The notes: a model not told the origin generated them from the letters alone. A stretch of DNA of 64,000 nt from Nesterenkonia marinintestina (GCF_025420485.1 NZ_JAOEFD010000002.1:62001-126000), one strand, 5' to 3'; shown: positions 36,812-45,603, counted from the stretch's first letter. Numbers and translations: made by a program.

Positions 36812-38680
36812 ATGGCACATCTGCTCGGAGCCGAAGGGCTCTCCATCACCTTCGGCACCCGCACGGTCCTGGACGACGTCACCCTCGGCATCGACGCCGG
36901 CGATCGCATCGGCATCGTCGGACGCAACGGAGACGGCAAGTCCACGCTGATGCGCCTGCTGGCCAAGCACGCCGACCCTGATGCGGGTCGGGTCACCTGG
37001 CGCAACGACGTCGCCGTCGGGTTCCTCGACCAGTCCGACGTGCTCGACGGAGCCCTGAGCGTCCGCCGGGCCGTGGTCGGGGACCTCGCCGAGCACGAGT
37101 GGGCCTCGGATCCGAAGATGCGCGACATCGCCTCCGGGCTGCTCGGCGGTCTGGACTGGGAACGGCCCGTCCGGGCGCTCTCCGGCGGCCAGCGGCGACG
37201 GGTGGCCCTGGCCCGGCTGCTGATGTCCGACGACGACGTGCTCATGCTCGACGAGCCGACCAACCACCTCGACGTCGAGGGGGTGGCCTGGCTCGCCGAT
37301 CATCTGAAGCGCCGATGGCGTGCCGACGACGGCGCCTTCCTGGTCGTCACCCACGACCGCTGGTTCCTCGACGAGGTCTGCAGCCTGACCTGGGAGGTCC
37401 ACGACGCGACCGTCGACGCCTTCGACGGCGGCTACGCCGCATACACGCTGGCCCGCGCCGAACGCGACCGTGCGGCCGCTGTGGAGGAGCAGAAGCGCCA
37501 GCAGCTGGTGAAGAAGGAGCTCGCCTGGCTGCGCCGCGGCGCCCCTGCGCGCACGTCGAAGCCCAAGTTCCGCATCGATGCCGCGAACGCGCTGATCAAC
37601 GACGTCCCCGAGCCCCGCGACACCCTCCGGCTGCAGAAGATGGCCACCGCCCGACTGGGCAAGGACGTGCTGGACCTCGAGGACGTCTCGCTGACCGTCG
37701 ACGTCGCCGACGTGGAGGCCGAGTCGCGGGATGAGAAGGTCATCTTCGACCACGTGACCTACCGGCTGGCGCCGGGGGAGCGGGTCGGCGTCGTCGGGGT
37801 CAACGGCGCCGGAAAGTCGACTCTGCTGAAGCTCCTCGACGACCAGATCGCCCCCGACGCCGGACGGGTACGGCGGGGGAAGACCGTGCGGACCGCCATC
37901 CTGTCCCAGGAGGTCGGAGAGCTCGAGTCCCGGGCCCACCTGCGTGTCCACGAGGTGATGACCGAGGAGAAGTCGCTCTTCGACGTCGGCGGCCGGGAGC
38001 TCACCGCCGGGCAGCTGCTCGAGACCCTCGGCTTCCCCCGGTCGCGGCAGTGGACTCCGGTCGGCGACCTCTCCGGCGGCGAACGTCGACGGCTGCAGCT
38101 GCTCAGGCTGCTCACCGGGGAGCCGAACGTGCTCATGCTCGACGAGCCCACCAACGACCTCGACACCGACACCCTCGCCGCGGTGGAGGACCTGCTCGAC
38201 GGGTGGCCCGGCACGCTGATCGTCGTCAGCCACGACCGGTACCTGCTCGAGCGCGTCACCGATCACCAGCTCGCCCTGCTCGGCGACGGTGCCCTGCGGA
38301 ACCTGCCCGGCGGCGTCGAGCAGTACCTGGAGATCCGCTCCGGGCGCGAAGCGGCTCCGGGACCGACGGCGAAGACCTATCACCGAGCCTCGGCCGGGAC
38401 GACAGCGGCGTCGCCGTCGTCGTCGGCTGCGGGTGCGGGTGACTCTGAGGTCAGCGAGGCGGAGAAGCGGCAGGCGCGGAAGCAGATGTCCCGGGTGGAG
38501 AAGCAGATGGAGCGGCTGTCCGAACGGCAGACGGCGCTGCACGAGCAGATGGCCGAGGCCGGGCAGGCTGTGGACACCGAGCGGCTCGCCGGGCTGCAGT
38601 CCGAGCTGAGCGAGGTCGAGACCGAACTGACTCAGCTCGAAGAGGTCTGGCTCTCCGCAGGCGAACTCGCCGACTCCTGA
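36812..38680 (+). CDS. ABC-F family ATPase (Uup-like)
   Basis: 622 residues: two ABC cassettes in one soluble chain with no membrane domain. Cassette 1: GRNGDGKST, LSGGQRRRVALARLLM, VLMLDEPTNHLD. Cassette 2: GVNGAGKST, LSGGERRRLQLLRLL, VLMLDEPTNDLD. A charged linker lies between them. A C-terminal coiled coil (about 550-622, EKQMERLSERQTALHEQM) resembles the Uup DNA/ribosome-binding tail. ABC-F proteins act on ribosomes, some giving antibiotic protection. Usual position after ispE in actinobacteria. Confidence 0.9.
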   Translation: MAHLLGAEGLSITFGTRTVLDDVTLGIDAGDRIGIVGRNGDGKSTLMRLLAKHADPDAGRVTWRNDVAVGFLDQSDVLDGALSVRRAVVGDLAEHEWASDPKMRDIASGLLGGLDWERPVRALSGGQRRRVALARLLMSDDDVLMLDEPTNHLDVEGVAWLADHLKRRWRADDGAFLVVTHDRWFLDEVCSLTWEVHDATVDAFDGGYAAYTLARAERDRAAAVEEQKRQQLVKKELAWLRRGAPARTSKPKFRIDAANALINDVPEPRDTLRLQKMATARLGKDVLDLEDVSLTVDVADVEAESRDEKVIFDHVTYRLAPGERVGVVGVNGAGKSTLLKLLDDQIAPDAGRVRRGKTVRTAILSQEVGELESRAHLRVHEVMTEEKSLFDVGGRELTAGQLLETLGFPRSRQWTPVGDLSGGERRRLQLLRLLTGEPNVLMLDEPTNDLDTDTLAAVEDLLDGWPGTLIVVSHDRYLLERVTDHQLALLGDGALRNLPGGVEQYLEIRSGREAAPGPTAKTYHRASAGTTAASPSSSAAGAGDSEVSEAEKRQARKQMSRVEKQMERLSERQTALHEQMAEAGQAVDTERLAGLQSELSEVETELTQLEEVWLSAGELADS

Positions 38681-38696
38681 ATCTCAGCCCGCTGCC

Positions 38697-38767
38697 CCCT
38701 CATCGAGGGAGCGAAACCGGCCCCGACACGCCGGGTGGGAGCACGAGATTCTCTCCCTCGATGAGGG
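38697..38767. repeat. Palindromic repeat unit (D)
   Basis: Perfect 15-bp inverted arms (38697-38711, 38753-38767) flank a 41-bp GC-rich centre. Best-preserved unit of the family; it lies 17 bp after the ABC-F stop and just ahead of the kinase promoter. Confidence 0.85.
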
Positions 38768-38785
38768 TGTCCGGACCGCGGCGGT

Positions 38786-38791
38786 TAGACT
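38786..38791 (+). promoter_or_regulatory. Leaderless -10 box (TAGACT) for the kinase gene
   Basis: TAGACT, 8 nt, GTG 38800. Confidence 0.45.
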
Positions 38792-38799
38792 GAGCGCCC

Positions 38800-39957
38800 G
38801 TGGGAGATGTGTTCGCCGGGCGCTACGAACTCGTCGACCCGCTCGGTGAGGGCGGGGTCGGCACAGTCTGGCGCGCCTGGGACCGACGGCGCAGCCGCTA
38901 CTGCGCGGTCAAGGTCCTCCGTCAGGTCGACGCCGCCTCCCTGCTGCGCTTCATCCGCGAACAGAGCCTGCGACTCGAGCATCCCCACGTCCTCGCCCCC
39001 ACCGGGTGGGCCGGAGAGGACGACAAGGTCCTCTTCGCGATGCCCATGGTGCGGGGCGGGTCCGTGGCCACCCTCGTCGGGGACTTCGGCCCCCTGCCCG
39101 TCCGGCTCGCCGCCGTCCTGCTCGACCAGCTGCTCAGCGCACTGGAGTCCATCCACTCCGAGGGCGTGGTCCACCGCGACGTGAAGCCGGCGAACCTCCT
39201 GCTCGACGCCACCGGCACCGGCCGCCCACACCTGTGGCTCGGCGACTTCGGCATCGCGGCGGGCATCGACGAGCCCCGCCTCACCCAGGGTCCCTACGCC
39301 CTGGGCACGCCGGGGTACCTCGCGCCCGAGGTGCGGCGTCAGGGCTGGCACCCCGACCCGCGCGCAGACCTCTACTCCGCGGGGATGAGCGCCCTCGAGA
39401 TGCTCACCGGCGCGCCTCCGGAGGACGACGTCGACGTCGCCGAGGCGCTCGCGGCCGCACCGCGCGCCGACCCCGTGCCCGAGGCACTGGTCGAGATCGT
39501 CGCCGCATTGGCCGAGCCGTCGCTGCGCGCGCGGATCGGCGTCGCCGAGGACGCCCGAGGCCGACTGGCCGAGTCCGGTCTGCTGGCCGCGGCATCGTCG
39601 GATGACGACGACGGCTTCGGTGAGGTGGAGTTCTTCGACCACATCCCCCCGCTCCCTGAGGGGTGGACGCCGGAGGGCCCGGCCACGGGCCCCGCCGAGT
39701 CCGGGCCCACAAGGTCGGCCGCGCCGCCGCTGGTCCCCTCCCCGCAGAACGGTCCGCCCACAGGCGGGACCGGCGTCGGCCCGGCGGCCCCGCCGCCGAC
39801 CCGCCACCAGGGGACTCCCCACAGCCCCTGGACTCCCGGACCGCAGCCCCAGACCCCGGCACCGCGCGCCCGCTCGTCGAAGCTGACGGCGACCGCCCTG
39901 GCGATGATGCTGACCGGACTGCTGATGCTGCTGCTGATGCTCCTGCTGCTGGCCTGA
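38800..39957 (+). CDS. Tail-anchored Ser/Thr protein kinase
   Basis: 385 residues. The Hanks-type kinase domain (1-260) is complete: GEGGVGTVWRAW, catalytic Lys in YCAVKVL, VHRDVKPANLLL, LGDFGIAAG and YLAPEVRR. A Pro-rich linker of about 100 residues follows, then a single C-terminal helix (ALAMMLTGLLMLLLMLLLLA) with nothing beyond it. It is therefore tail-anchored and lacks the extracellular PASTA or sensor domain of PknB-type kinases. It converges on an exported membrane protein and may act with the secreted-protein cluster to its right (inference). Confidence 0.85.
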   Translation: MGDVFAGRYELVDPLGEGGVGTVWRAWDRRRSRYCAVKVLRQVDAASLLRFIREQSLRLEHPHVLAPTGWAGEDDKVLFAMPMVRGGSVATLVGDFGPLPVRLAAVLLDQLLSALESIHSEGVVHRDVKPANLLLDATGTGRPHLWLGDFGIAAGIDEPRLTQGPYALGTPGYLAPEVRRQGWHPDPRADLYSAGMSALEMLTGAPPEDDVDVAEALAAAPRADPVPEALVEIVAALAEPSLRARIGVAEDARGRLAESGLLAAASSDDDDGFGEVEFFDHIPPLPEGWTPEGPATGPAESGPTRSAAPPLVPSPQNGPPTGGTGVGPAAPPPTRHQGTPHSPWTPGPQPQTPAPRARSSKLTATALAMMLTGLLMLLLMLLLLA

Positions 39958-39962
39958 CGGTC

Positions 39963-41234
39963 TCACCGGCGACGAGCCGCGATGAGCAGCCCGCCTCCGG
40001 AGATCAGCAGCAGCGATCCGACGACGCCGATCACCGCGATCGTGACCGGATGCTCGGCGAAGCCCCGCATCGCTGCGAGGGGGCCGCCGCCTGAGGACCC
40101 GGAGCCGGGCACCTCCGGCTCCTGATCCTCGGGGTACTCCGGCGCGCCCTCGCCCGCCTCGCCGAAGGTCTGCAGCGTCAGCTGCGCCTCGAGCTCCAAG
40201 TCCTGGTGGTCCTCGGACGGCGGGACGTGGATCACCAGATAGTGGTCGCCGGCGACGGAGCTGCCCCCAGGGGTGAACTCCGTCCGCTCGGCCCAGCGCA
40301 CCTCGGCGGTGGAGGCGCGGACTTCGGTGCCGAATCCTGAGGTGAGGAATCCGGTGCCGTTCGCCAGGCGGCCGAACAGGGGATCCAGCACCGAGAGCTG
40401 CACGGTGTCCATCGCCCGCCAGGCGTCCTGATCCTCCTCTGACGGCTCCGGGAAGTACGTCTCGGCCTGGAGGCGCTGACCCCAGTCCAACGGCACCCGG
40501 AAGACCCTGACCTGGCCCGGGGCCAAAGTGACCCGATAGGTCCCACCCGGTTCGAGCTCCGCGGCCTCGGCGAAGGACGTGCCGCCGTCGACCTCCTCGG
40601 CCCCTGCCACGTCGCGCCCGATGTCCTCCCAGTCGGGGGTGCCGTCCTCGGGCTCGGGCAGATCGTCGGCGTCGGTCGGGGTGGGCTCTTCGAACACGAC
40701 GATCTCCGCCGGCCGCCCCGCGGCCTGGAGACCCTCGGAGGAGGAACCCTGTTCGAGCTCCACCGTGAGGACCAGCTCCTCCTCATCGTCGCAGCCCTCG
40801 GTCTGGCCGGGCACGCTCACCAGGTGGGCGGAGCTCACCGCTCCGGGAGCGGGGCCGGCCCCGGAGGAGAGGACGTCGTAGGCGCAGGAGGTGCCGTCCC
40901 AGGTGCTCAGGGTGGCGGTGATGACGTCGAACTCGTCGTCGGCGTCGAGGGGATAGCGGGTCATCACTCCCACATGCAGGGACGAGTCGACGGCCTCCCG
41001 GGGGATCCGATAGTGCAGAGTGCCCTCGGTGAGGGTGTCGAGGTAGCGTCCGTCCACGGCCAGCTCGGCGGCGTCGCCGGGCGACCCGCCGCCGGAGACC
41101 TCATCGCCGGAGAACTCGAAGCCGTCCGCGTCGGGGCCGCCGTCGGCGGCATGGGCGAGGTCGGCAGGTAGGCTCACCAGGCCCGCCAGGGCCAGCGCGG
41201 TGCCTACCGCGCGGGCGCGCCGCCTCAGCCTCAT
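39963..41234 (-). CDS. Exported single-pass protein related to the VWA lipoprotein
   Basis: 423 residues. Signal peptide (LRRRARAVGTALALAGLVSLP... up to AHAADGG) and a C-terminal membrane helix (ITIAVIGVVGSLLLISGGGLLI-like, ending ARRR) make a type I membrane protein facing out. The ectodomain aligns with the C-terminal half of the VWA protein at 43339-45417: both share TLHYRIPRE, SSLHVGV, WEDxGRDxAGAE, a LEPGxTY module with FRVPxxWGxRLQAE, and LTLQTFGxxGEG. The modules recall prepeptidase C-terminal beta-sandwiches. ATG 41234 has GGAAGG upstream. Confidence 0.75.
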   Translation of the reverse strand: MRLRRRARAVGTALALAGLVSLPADLAHAADGGPDADGFEFSGDEVSGGGSPGDAAELAVDGRYLDTLTEGTLHYRIPREAVDSSLHVGVMTRYPLDADDEFDVITATLSTWDGTSCAYDVLSSGAGPAPGAVSSAHLVSVPGQTEGCDDEEELVLTVELEQGSSSEGLQAAGRPAEIVVFEEPTPTDADDLPEPEDGTPDWEDIGRDVAGAEEVDGGTSFAEAAELEPGGTYRVTLAPGQVRVFRVPLDWGQRLQAETYFPEPSEEDQDAWRAMDTVQLSVLDPLFGRLANGTGFLTSGFGTEVRASTAEVRWAERTEFTPGGSSVAGDHYLVIHVPPSEDHQDLELEAQLTLQTFGEAGEGAPEYPEDQEPEVPGSGSSGGGPLAAMRGFAEHPVTIAVIGVVGSLLLISGGGLLIAARRR

Positions 41235-41380
41235 CCCAGCACCTTCCCCCCGGCTCATGGACCCATCGCCCCGGATGCTCGCCGGTGCCGTCCCCGGCCG
41301 AGGGCGGCACAGCTGGATGCAGTCTAGCGCCCGCCCTGCCGAGCCTGTGGAGGACCACTGGTGACGAGCGGGGACTCGGG

Positions 41381-41399
41381 TAGAATTCGCAACAGCGAA
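41381..41399 (+). promoter_or_regulatory. -10 box and operator palindrome of the XRE regulator gene
   Basis: TAGAAT (41381-41386) overlaps by one base the palindrome TTCGC-AACA-GCGAA (41386-41399). Similar palindromes in the same position occur at the promoters of the genes at 42120 and 43339, so this is a likely autoregulatory site. Confidence 0.6.
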
Positions 41400-41424
41400 T
41401 CACTCGTGCGGAAGAGGAGGAACG

Positions 41425-41949
41425 ATGCCGGTTCAGGAGAACCTCGACGCTCAGCGTCAGGCGTACGGCGAACCGCTCTCGGAGATCTTCGGGCGGCTCC
41501 GGGCGGCCTTCGGGCTGAACCAGGCGGGCCTGGCCGGCGTGCTGGGGCTGTCGGCGCCCATGCTCTCCCAGCTCAACAGCGGCCAGCGGGTCAAGATCGG
41601 CAATCCTGCGGTGCTGCAGCGGGTCCAGGCGCTGAGCGAGCTGGCCGACCAGCTGGCCGAGGGCACCGTGCAGCAGCAGGACGTCGCCTCCCGGCTGGAG
41701 GAGATCCGCACCTCCAGCGGCCAGTTCACGCGCAGCACCTCCACCGCACTGGGAGCCTCGGGCGACGACGCCGTCGTCGCCGGGATGCGCAACCTGCTGC
41801 GGGCGGTGGCCTCGGGCGCCGAGCTCAGCCGCGCCGCGGCCAGACTCGAGGCCGACCACCCCGACCTGGCGGAGGTGCTGAGGCTCTACGGCACCGGTCC
41901 GGCGGGGCCGGCGGCCGCCCACTTCGCACGGCATCGCAGCCTCTTCTGA
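41425..41949 (+). CDS. XRE-like helix-turn-helix transcription regulator
   Basis: 174 residues. An N-terminal HTH (about 18-50) reads EIFGRLRAAFGLNQAGLAGVL, then GLSAPMLSQLNSGQRVKIGNP, typical of XRE-type DNA binding with an extra C-terminal all-helical domain. AGGAGG precedes ATG. Its own promoter and those of two neighbouring exported-protein genes carry matching TTYGC-N4-GCRAA palindromes directly after the -10 box, so it is probably their repressor. No inducer-binding domain is recognised. Confidence 0.75.
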   Translation: MPVQENLDAQRQAYGEPLSEIFGRLRAAFGLNQAGLAGVLGLSAPMLSQLNSGQRVKIGNPAVLQRVQALSELADQLAEGTVQQQDVASRLEEIRTSSGQFTRSTSTALGASGDDAVVAGMRNLLRAVASGAELSRAAARLEADHPDLAEVLRLYGTGPAGPAAAHFARHRSLF

Positions 41950-42000
41950 GGCTGATCGTCGCCGCTGCGAACGTCTGCGGTCGACTGCGTCAGGCCGACC

Positions 42001-42076
42001 GCGTCAGGCCGAGGACTCGGCCTCTGACGCACGGAAGGAGGGGCGGAGCGCCCCGTTCGTCGCGCTCCGCCCCTCC
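42001..42076. terminator. Two consecutive hairpins between convergent genes
   Basis: A first stem-loop (42001-42030) is followed by a perfect 15-bp stem (42037-42051 with 42062-42076) with a 10-nt loop. It lies between the XRE gene and the exported protein gene and would serve both strands. No U-run follows. Confidence 0.6.
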
Positions 42077-42119
42077 GGTCCGTATCGGTCCGCCCCGAGG
42101 CTGACCCATCCCTGAGTGA

Positions 42120-43112
42120 TCAGACGTTCGACGCCCACGGGTCGTCGGAGCGGGAGTCCTCGGAGTCGTCAGACTTGTCCGAGTCGTCAGAGTCGTCAGA
42201 GTCGCCTGAGTCGCCGGTGTCCGAGTCGTCCAGATCGCCGTCCTCCGGAGAGGTGCCGGGCATGCCCAGACCGTCGTCCAGGTCCTCCTCGTCGATGCCC
42301 TCGTCCTCGAACCAGTCGTCGGTCTGACCGCTGCGCTCGGCCTCGTCGACCACCCAGCTGGGCACCTCGATCGGACCGACCTCGTCGAACTCGGAGAACT
42401 GGGCCTCGATGGTCATCGCGTCTGAGCCCCAGACGGTCTCGGACTCGATGCCGAAGTCGAAGCTGGTCATGTGCATGGAGTCGGCGTCGACGACGACCTC
42501 GATCTCCATCTCGGTGTCGGCCTGGCGGTAGCCCTCCCAGGTCAGGGAGAAGGTCTCCTCGAAGGCCTCGAACACCTCGCGGTCGTCGCCGCTGTACCGC
42601 AGGGTGTACTGCGGCGAGCTCTTCGTGCCGGTGCGGGTGAGCTCGAACTCGTCCTCGACGGTCTCCAGGTCGTCCACGAGGGCCAGATAGCCGGGCGCCT
42701 CCTCGTCGCCGCTCAGATCCGGGGAGGGCGTCTCGTACCAGCCGTAGGCGTTGTCGTTGGCGAAGGCCCGCTCGCCGTCGGAGTAGATCTGGACGGACTC
42801 GTACTGCCCGTCGCCGCTGACGTCCGCCCGGTAGTGCCCGTCGCTGAAGTCTGCGGCGCCCTCGCCGGTCATGGTGGCCGTGTAGCTGTGGCTGCGGTAT
42901 TCGGCGTCGACGTCGATGGTGAGGCTGAGCTCGGTGTGCAGATCCTCCAGCTCCTCCGCAGTCTCGGCGACCTCGCCGAGCACGTCGGGGGCGGTGTCGA
43001 CGGGCGGTGCGTCCTTCGCCAGGGCGGCGGGGCTGCACAGCGCCGTGCCGATCAGCGCGGCGGCGGCGGTGGAGACAGCGGTGGCGGTGGTGGCGGTGGT
43101 GGTGCGTCGCAT
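42120..43112 (-). CDS. Exported acidic protein of unknown function
   Basis: 330 residues. Signal peptide 1-32 (MRRTTTATTATAVSTAAAAL, cleavage after PAALA). There is no Cys at a lipobox, so it is secreted or cell-wall held. The middle (ELSLTIDVDAEYRSHSYTATM..., YSGDDREVFEAF) is reminiscent of LppX/LolA-like beta-rich carriers, only weakly. The C-terminal 60 residues are an Asp/Ser/Glu repeat. GAAGGAGCA precedes ATG. Its promoter holds two XRE-type operators. Confidence 0.7.
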   Translation of the reverse strand: MRRTTTATTATAVSTAAAALIGTALCSPAALAKDAPPVDTAPDVLGEVAETAEELEDLHTELSLTIDVDAEYRSHSYTATMTGEGAADFSDGHYRADVSGDGQYESVQIYSDGERAFANDNAYGWYETPSPDLSGDEEAPGYLALVDDLETVEDEFELTRTGTKSSPQYTLRYSGDDREVFEAFEETFSLTWEGYRQADTEMEIEVVVDADSMHMTSFDFGIESETVWGSDAMTIEAQFSEFDEVGPIEVPSWVVDEAERSGQTDDWFEDEGIDEEDLDDGLGMPGTSPEDGDLDDSDTGDSGDSDDSDDSDKSDDSEDSRSDDPWASNV

Positions 43113-43156
43113 GGTCCTGCTCCTTCTTCTCGGTGATCGAGCGACCTTTCATCGGC

Positions 43157-43197
43157 TTCGCTAGTGCAAATATAGAAGCTTGCGATAGCAAATGCAA
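43157..43197 (-). promoter_or_regulatory. Promoter with two operator palindromes
   Basis: On the minus strand: -35 TTGCAT (43192-43197), 17-bp spacer, -10 TATATT (43169-43174). One palindrome (TTTGC-ACTA-GCGAA, 43157-43170) starts at the end of the -10 box. A second (TTTGC-TATC-GCAAG, 43179-43192) fills the spacer. Their centres are 22 bp apart, two helical turns, suiting two repressor dimers on one face. Confidence 0.65.
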
Positions 43198-43256
43198 CCC
43201 CTGTGTTCGACGTCGTGTCGGTGAGTCGGTGCCGGGGGCTCCCTCACCCGCACGCA

Positions 43257-43296
43257 GGAGGCCCCGGACCGCCGCATGGGGCGGTCCGGGGCCTCC
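43257..43296. terminator. Terminator-like hairpin after the VWA gene
   Basis: Perfect 17-bp stem (43257-43273 with 43280-43296), 6-nt loop, GC-rich, 40 bp beyond the stop of the minus-strand VWA gene. Confidence 0.65.
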
Positions 43297-43338
43297 TGAT
43301 CCGACGATGCCGCCGCACAGTGCGGCGGTCACCGGGCA

Positions 43339-45417
43339 TCAGTCGTCGGAGTCGCTCGGATCCTCGGAGTCGCTCGGGTCCTCAGGCTCGCGCGTCTGCT
43401 CATCCGCGCGGTCCGGGAAGAGCAGCTCCTCGCCCGACGGACGCTGGGGCTCGCCCTCCCCGGAATCCCCGAAGGTCTGGACCGTGAGGCGGTACGGGAC
43501 GGGGAAGGAGTCCCCGCTGTCGGTCTGGTCCGCGGCCACCACGAGGTAGTACTCGCCGTCGATCGAGCTCGAGGAGATGTGCTCCGTGAACGAGTGGCGG
43601 TTGTTCCACCGCACCTCAGGCGTCATCGCCTGCAGGTCGGTGTCCATGGTGGAGAACAGCGATCCGAAGTCCGAGCCCGCGACGCCCTTCATCGGGGACA
43701 TCAGCGTCAGGCCCACGGTGCTCACGTCCTGGACCCGCTCACGCAGCGCGCCGCCGGACTGGGGGAAGAAGGCTTCGGCCTGGAGGCGCTCACCCCACTC
43801 CACCGGTACCCGGAAGACCAGCGTCTCGCCGGGCAGGATGTCCCCGTCGTAGGTGGTGCCGGGCTCCAGCAGCGGGGCGTCGTTGAACGAGGATCCGCCG
43901 ACGACGTCCTCCGCTCCGGCCGGGTCGCGACCCATGTCCTCCCAGGAGTGGGTCTCGCGCTCGACCGCCGGCTCCAGCGAGTCGGCGTCCTCGGCCTCGG
44001 GCTCCTCGGCGATGAGCAGCTCGAAGGCCTGGTCCACGGTCTGCGGGTCTTCGATGAAGTCGTCGAGCTCGACGGCGAGCACCAGCTCGTCGTCCTCGGT
44101 GCACGGGTCTTCGTCGTCGGTCGACTCGGGGTCGTAGGCGGCCGTGGCCTGCATGGTGCGCAGGAAGTTGCGCGTGGACATGGACTGTCCCACCATCCGG
44201 CTCTGGGCGCAGACGTCGCCGTCCCAGGTCTCGATGCGCACCTCGACCCAGTCCGAGTTCTCCGGGTCGTTGTGCGTGGTCAGGCCCACGTGCAGGGAGG
44301 AGCGGTCCATCTCCCGCGGGATCCGATAGTGCAGGGTGTCCTCGGAGAACTCGTCGATGTACTGGGTCCCGGACTCCAGGGTCGGAGCGTCGCCCCAGTT
44401 CGCCGCACCGGTGACCTGCTCGCCGCTGAGCGTGAACGGCTGGAAGGCCCGCTTCGAGACGCGCTCCAGCGCGTGGTCGAGCGATTCGGCGTCGGCGGCG
44501 TCGTAGTACTCTCCGTCCCCGGCCGCGGCGATGCACTGCAGCTGCTCGCGCGCTTCGTCCTCCACCTCGTACCCCACGGTGTGGATGGTCAGGTCGATCC
44601 CGTGCGAGGCCAGCGTCTCCGCGACCTCGCAGGGGTCCGGCGCACAGTTGTCCTCTCCGTCGGAGACGAGCACGATGGTCCGGCGCCCGTCCTCGCCCAG
44701 ATCCTCGGCGGCCTCCTCCAGGGCATGCGCCAAGGGGGTCCGGCCGCCGACGGCGTCGTAGGAGTCGATGGCCTCTGTGAGCTCGTCGCGGTTGTCGCCG
44801 CCGATCGGCACGACCAGCTCGGAGTCCTCGCAGGCGCCCGAGGCGTCGGGGTCGGTGATCTCCGAGGAGAAGACGCGCAGTCCGACCTCGTCCTCGTCGT
44901 CGAGGCCGTCGACCACGCCGTGCAGCGCGTCCCGGGCCGCCTCGATGCGGGTGGTGCCCCCGGTGTCCGACTCGTCCATCGATCCCGAGGCGTCCATGAC
45001 CAGCAGCAGCTGCGAGTCCTCGAGATCCGCGGCCCCCGCCGAGTCCCCGTCGTCTTCGGAGCCGGCGTCGTCCTCGTCGGTCTCGTCCTCATCGGCGTCG
45101 TCCTCATCGGCGTCGTCGGCATCCTGGGCGTCGTCGCCGGACTCGTCCTCATCGTCGGAGCCGTCCTCCGAGCCGCCGTCCTCCGAGTCGTCCTCGCCAG
45201 GCTCGTCCTCAGGCTCGTCTTCAGCCTCCTCCTCGGTCTGTCCGACGTCCTGCTCCTCCTCGGAGCCCTCGTCGGCCCCGTCGGCGGAGCCGTCCTGCGG
45301 GAGGCATCCGGCGGTGGCGGCGGTGAGCACGGCGATGAGTCCGAGCGCGTACGCCCGGGATCTCGGAGCGACGGTGCGACCCGGGTCGGTGATGGTGCGA
45401 GCGGTGATCCGTTCCAT
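43339..45417 (-). CDS. von Willebrand factor A domain lipoprotein
   Basis: 692 residues. The signal peptide ends in a lipobox (AATAGC, Cys 38). An Asp/Glu-dominated tether of about 90 residues is followed by a VWA domain with the MIDAS start LLLVMDASGSMDES near 139, GGRTPLAHAL and IVLVSDGEDNC. From about 330 on come two exported-domain modules shared with the neighbour at 39963-41234. ATG 45417 has GAGGAG upstream. An extracellular, metal-dependent adhesion or scaffold role fits the family; the ligand is unknown. Under probable XRE control. Confidence 0.85.
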   Translation of the reverse strand: MERITARTITDPGRTVAPRSRAYALGLIAVLTAATAGCLPQDGSADGADEGSEEEQDVGQTEEEAEDEPEDEPGEDDSEDGGSEDGSDDEDESGDDAQDADDADEDDADEDETDEDDAGSEDDGDSAGAADLEDSQLLLVMDASGSMDESDTGGTTRIEAARDALHGVVDGLDDEDEVGLRVFSSEITDPDASGACEDSELVVPIGGDNRDELTEAIDSYDAVGGRTPLAHALEEAAEDLGEDGRRTIVLVSDGEDNCAPDPCEVAETLASHGIDLTIHTVGYEVEDEAREQLQCIAAAGDGEYYDAADAESLDHALERVSKRAFQPFTLSGEQVTGAANWGDAPTLESGTQYIDEFSEDTLHYRIPREMDRSSLHVGLTTHNDPENSDWVEVRIETWDGDVCAQSRMVGQSMSTRNFLRTMQATAAYDPESTDDEDPCTEDDELVLAVELDDFIEDPQTVDQAFELLIAEEPEAEDADSLEPAVERETHSWEDMGRDPAGAEDVVGGSSFNDAPLLEPGTTYDGDILPGETLVFRVPVEWGERLQAEAFFPQSGGALRERVQDVSTVGLTLMSPMKGVAGSDFGSLFSTMDTDLQAMTPEVRWNNRHSFTEHISSSSIDGEYYLVVAADQTDSGDSFPVPYRLTVQTFGDSGEGEPQRPSGEELLFPDRADEQTREPEDPSDSEDPSDSDD

Positions 45418-45468
45418 GATGTGCTCCTCAGCAGCGGTCCGACGACCTCATCCGCCGGACACAAAGTG

Positions 45469-45510
45469 TTTGCATCTGCAACTCTAGACCGATGTGGAGC
45501 GACCCGGCAA
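45469..45510 (-). promoter_or_regulatory. Promoter and operator of the VWA lipoprotein gene
   Basis: Minus strand: -35 TTGCCG (45505-45510), 18-bp spacer, -10 TAGAGT (45481-45486). The palindrome GTTGC-AGAT-GCAAA (45469-45482) overlaps the end of the -10 box by two bases, the same geometry as at 43157-43174. Confidence 0.6.
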
Positions 45511-45603
45511 GAGACATGCCGCCGGACGGGCCTGACTGATGTGAACTGAGCGATGCAGTCATGGGAGGATGAGCGCCGACGCCGTGATCACCTGCGGCGT
45601 CGC

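Noticed and set aside
10861-38767. CRISPR-like array
   Set aside because: The repeats are palindromic, imperfect, in pairs with no regular spacers, and spread over 28 kb; no cas genes.
43579-45549. Long plus-strand frame opposite the VWA gene
   Set aside because: Low-complexity Val/Gly/Leu-rich shadow of the Asp/Glu-rich lipoprotein; no ribosome site or family.
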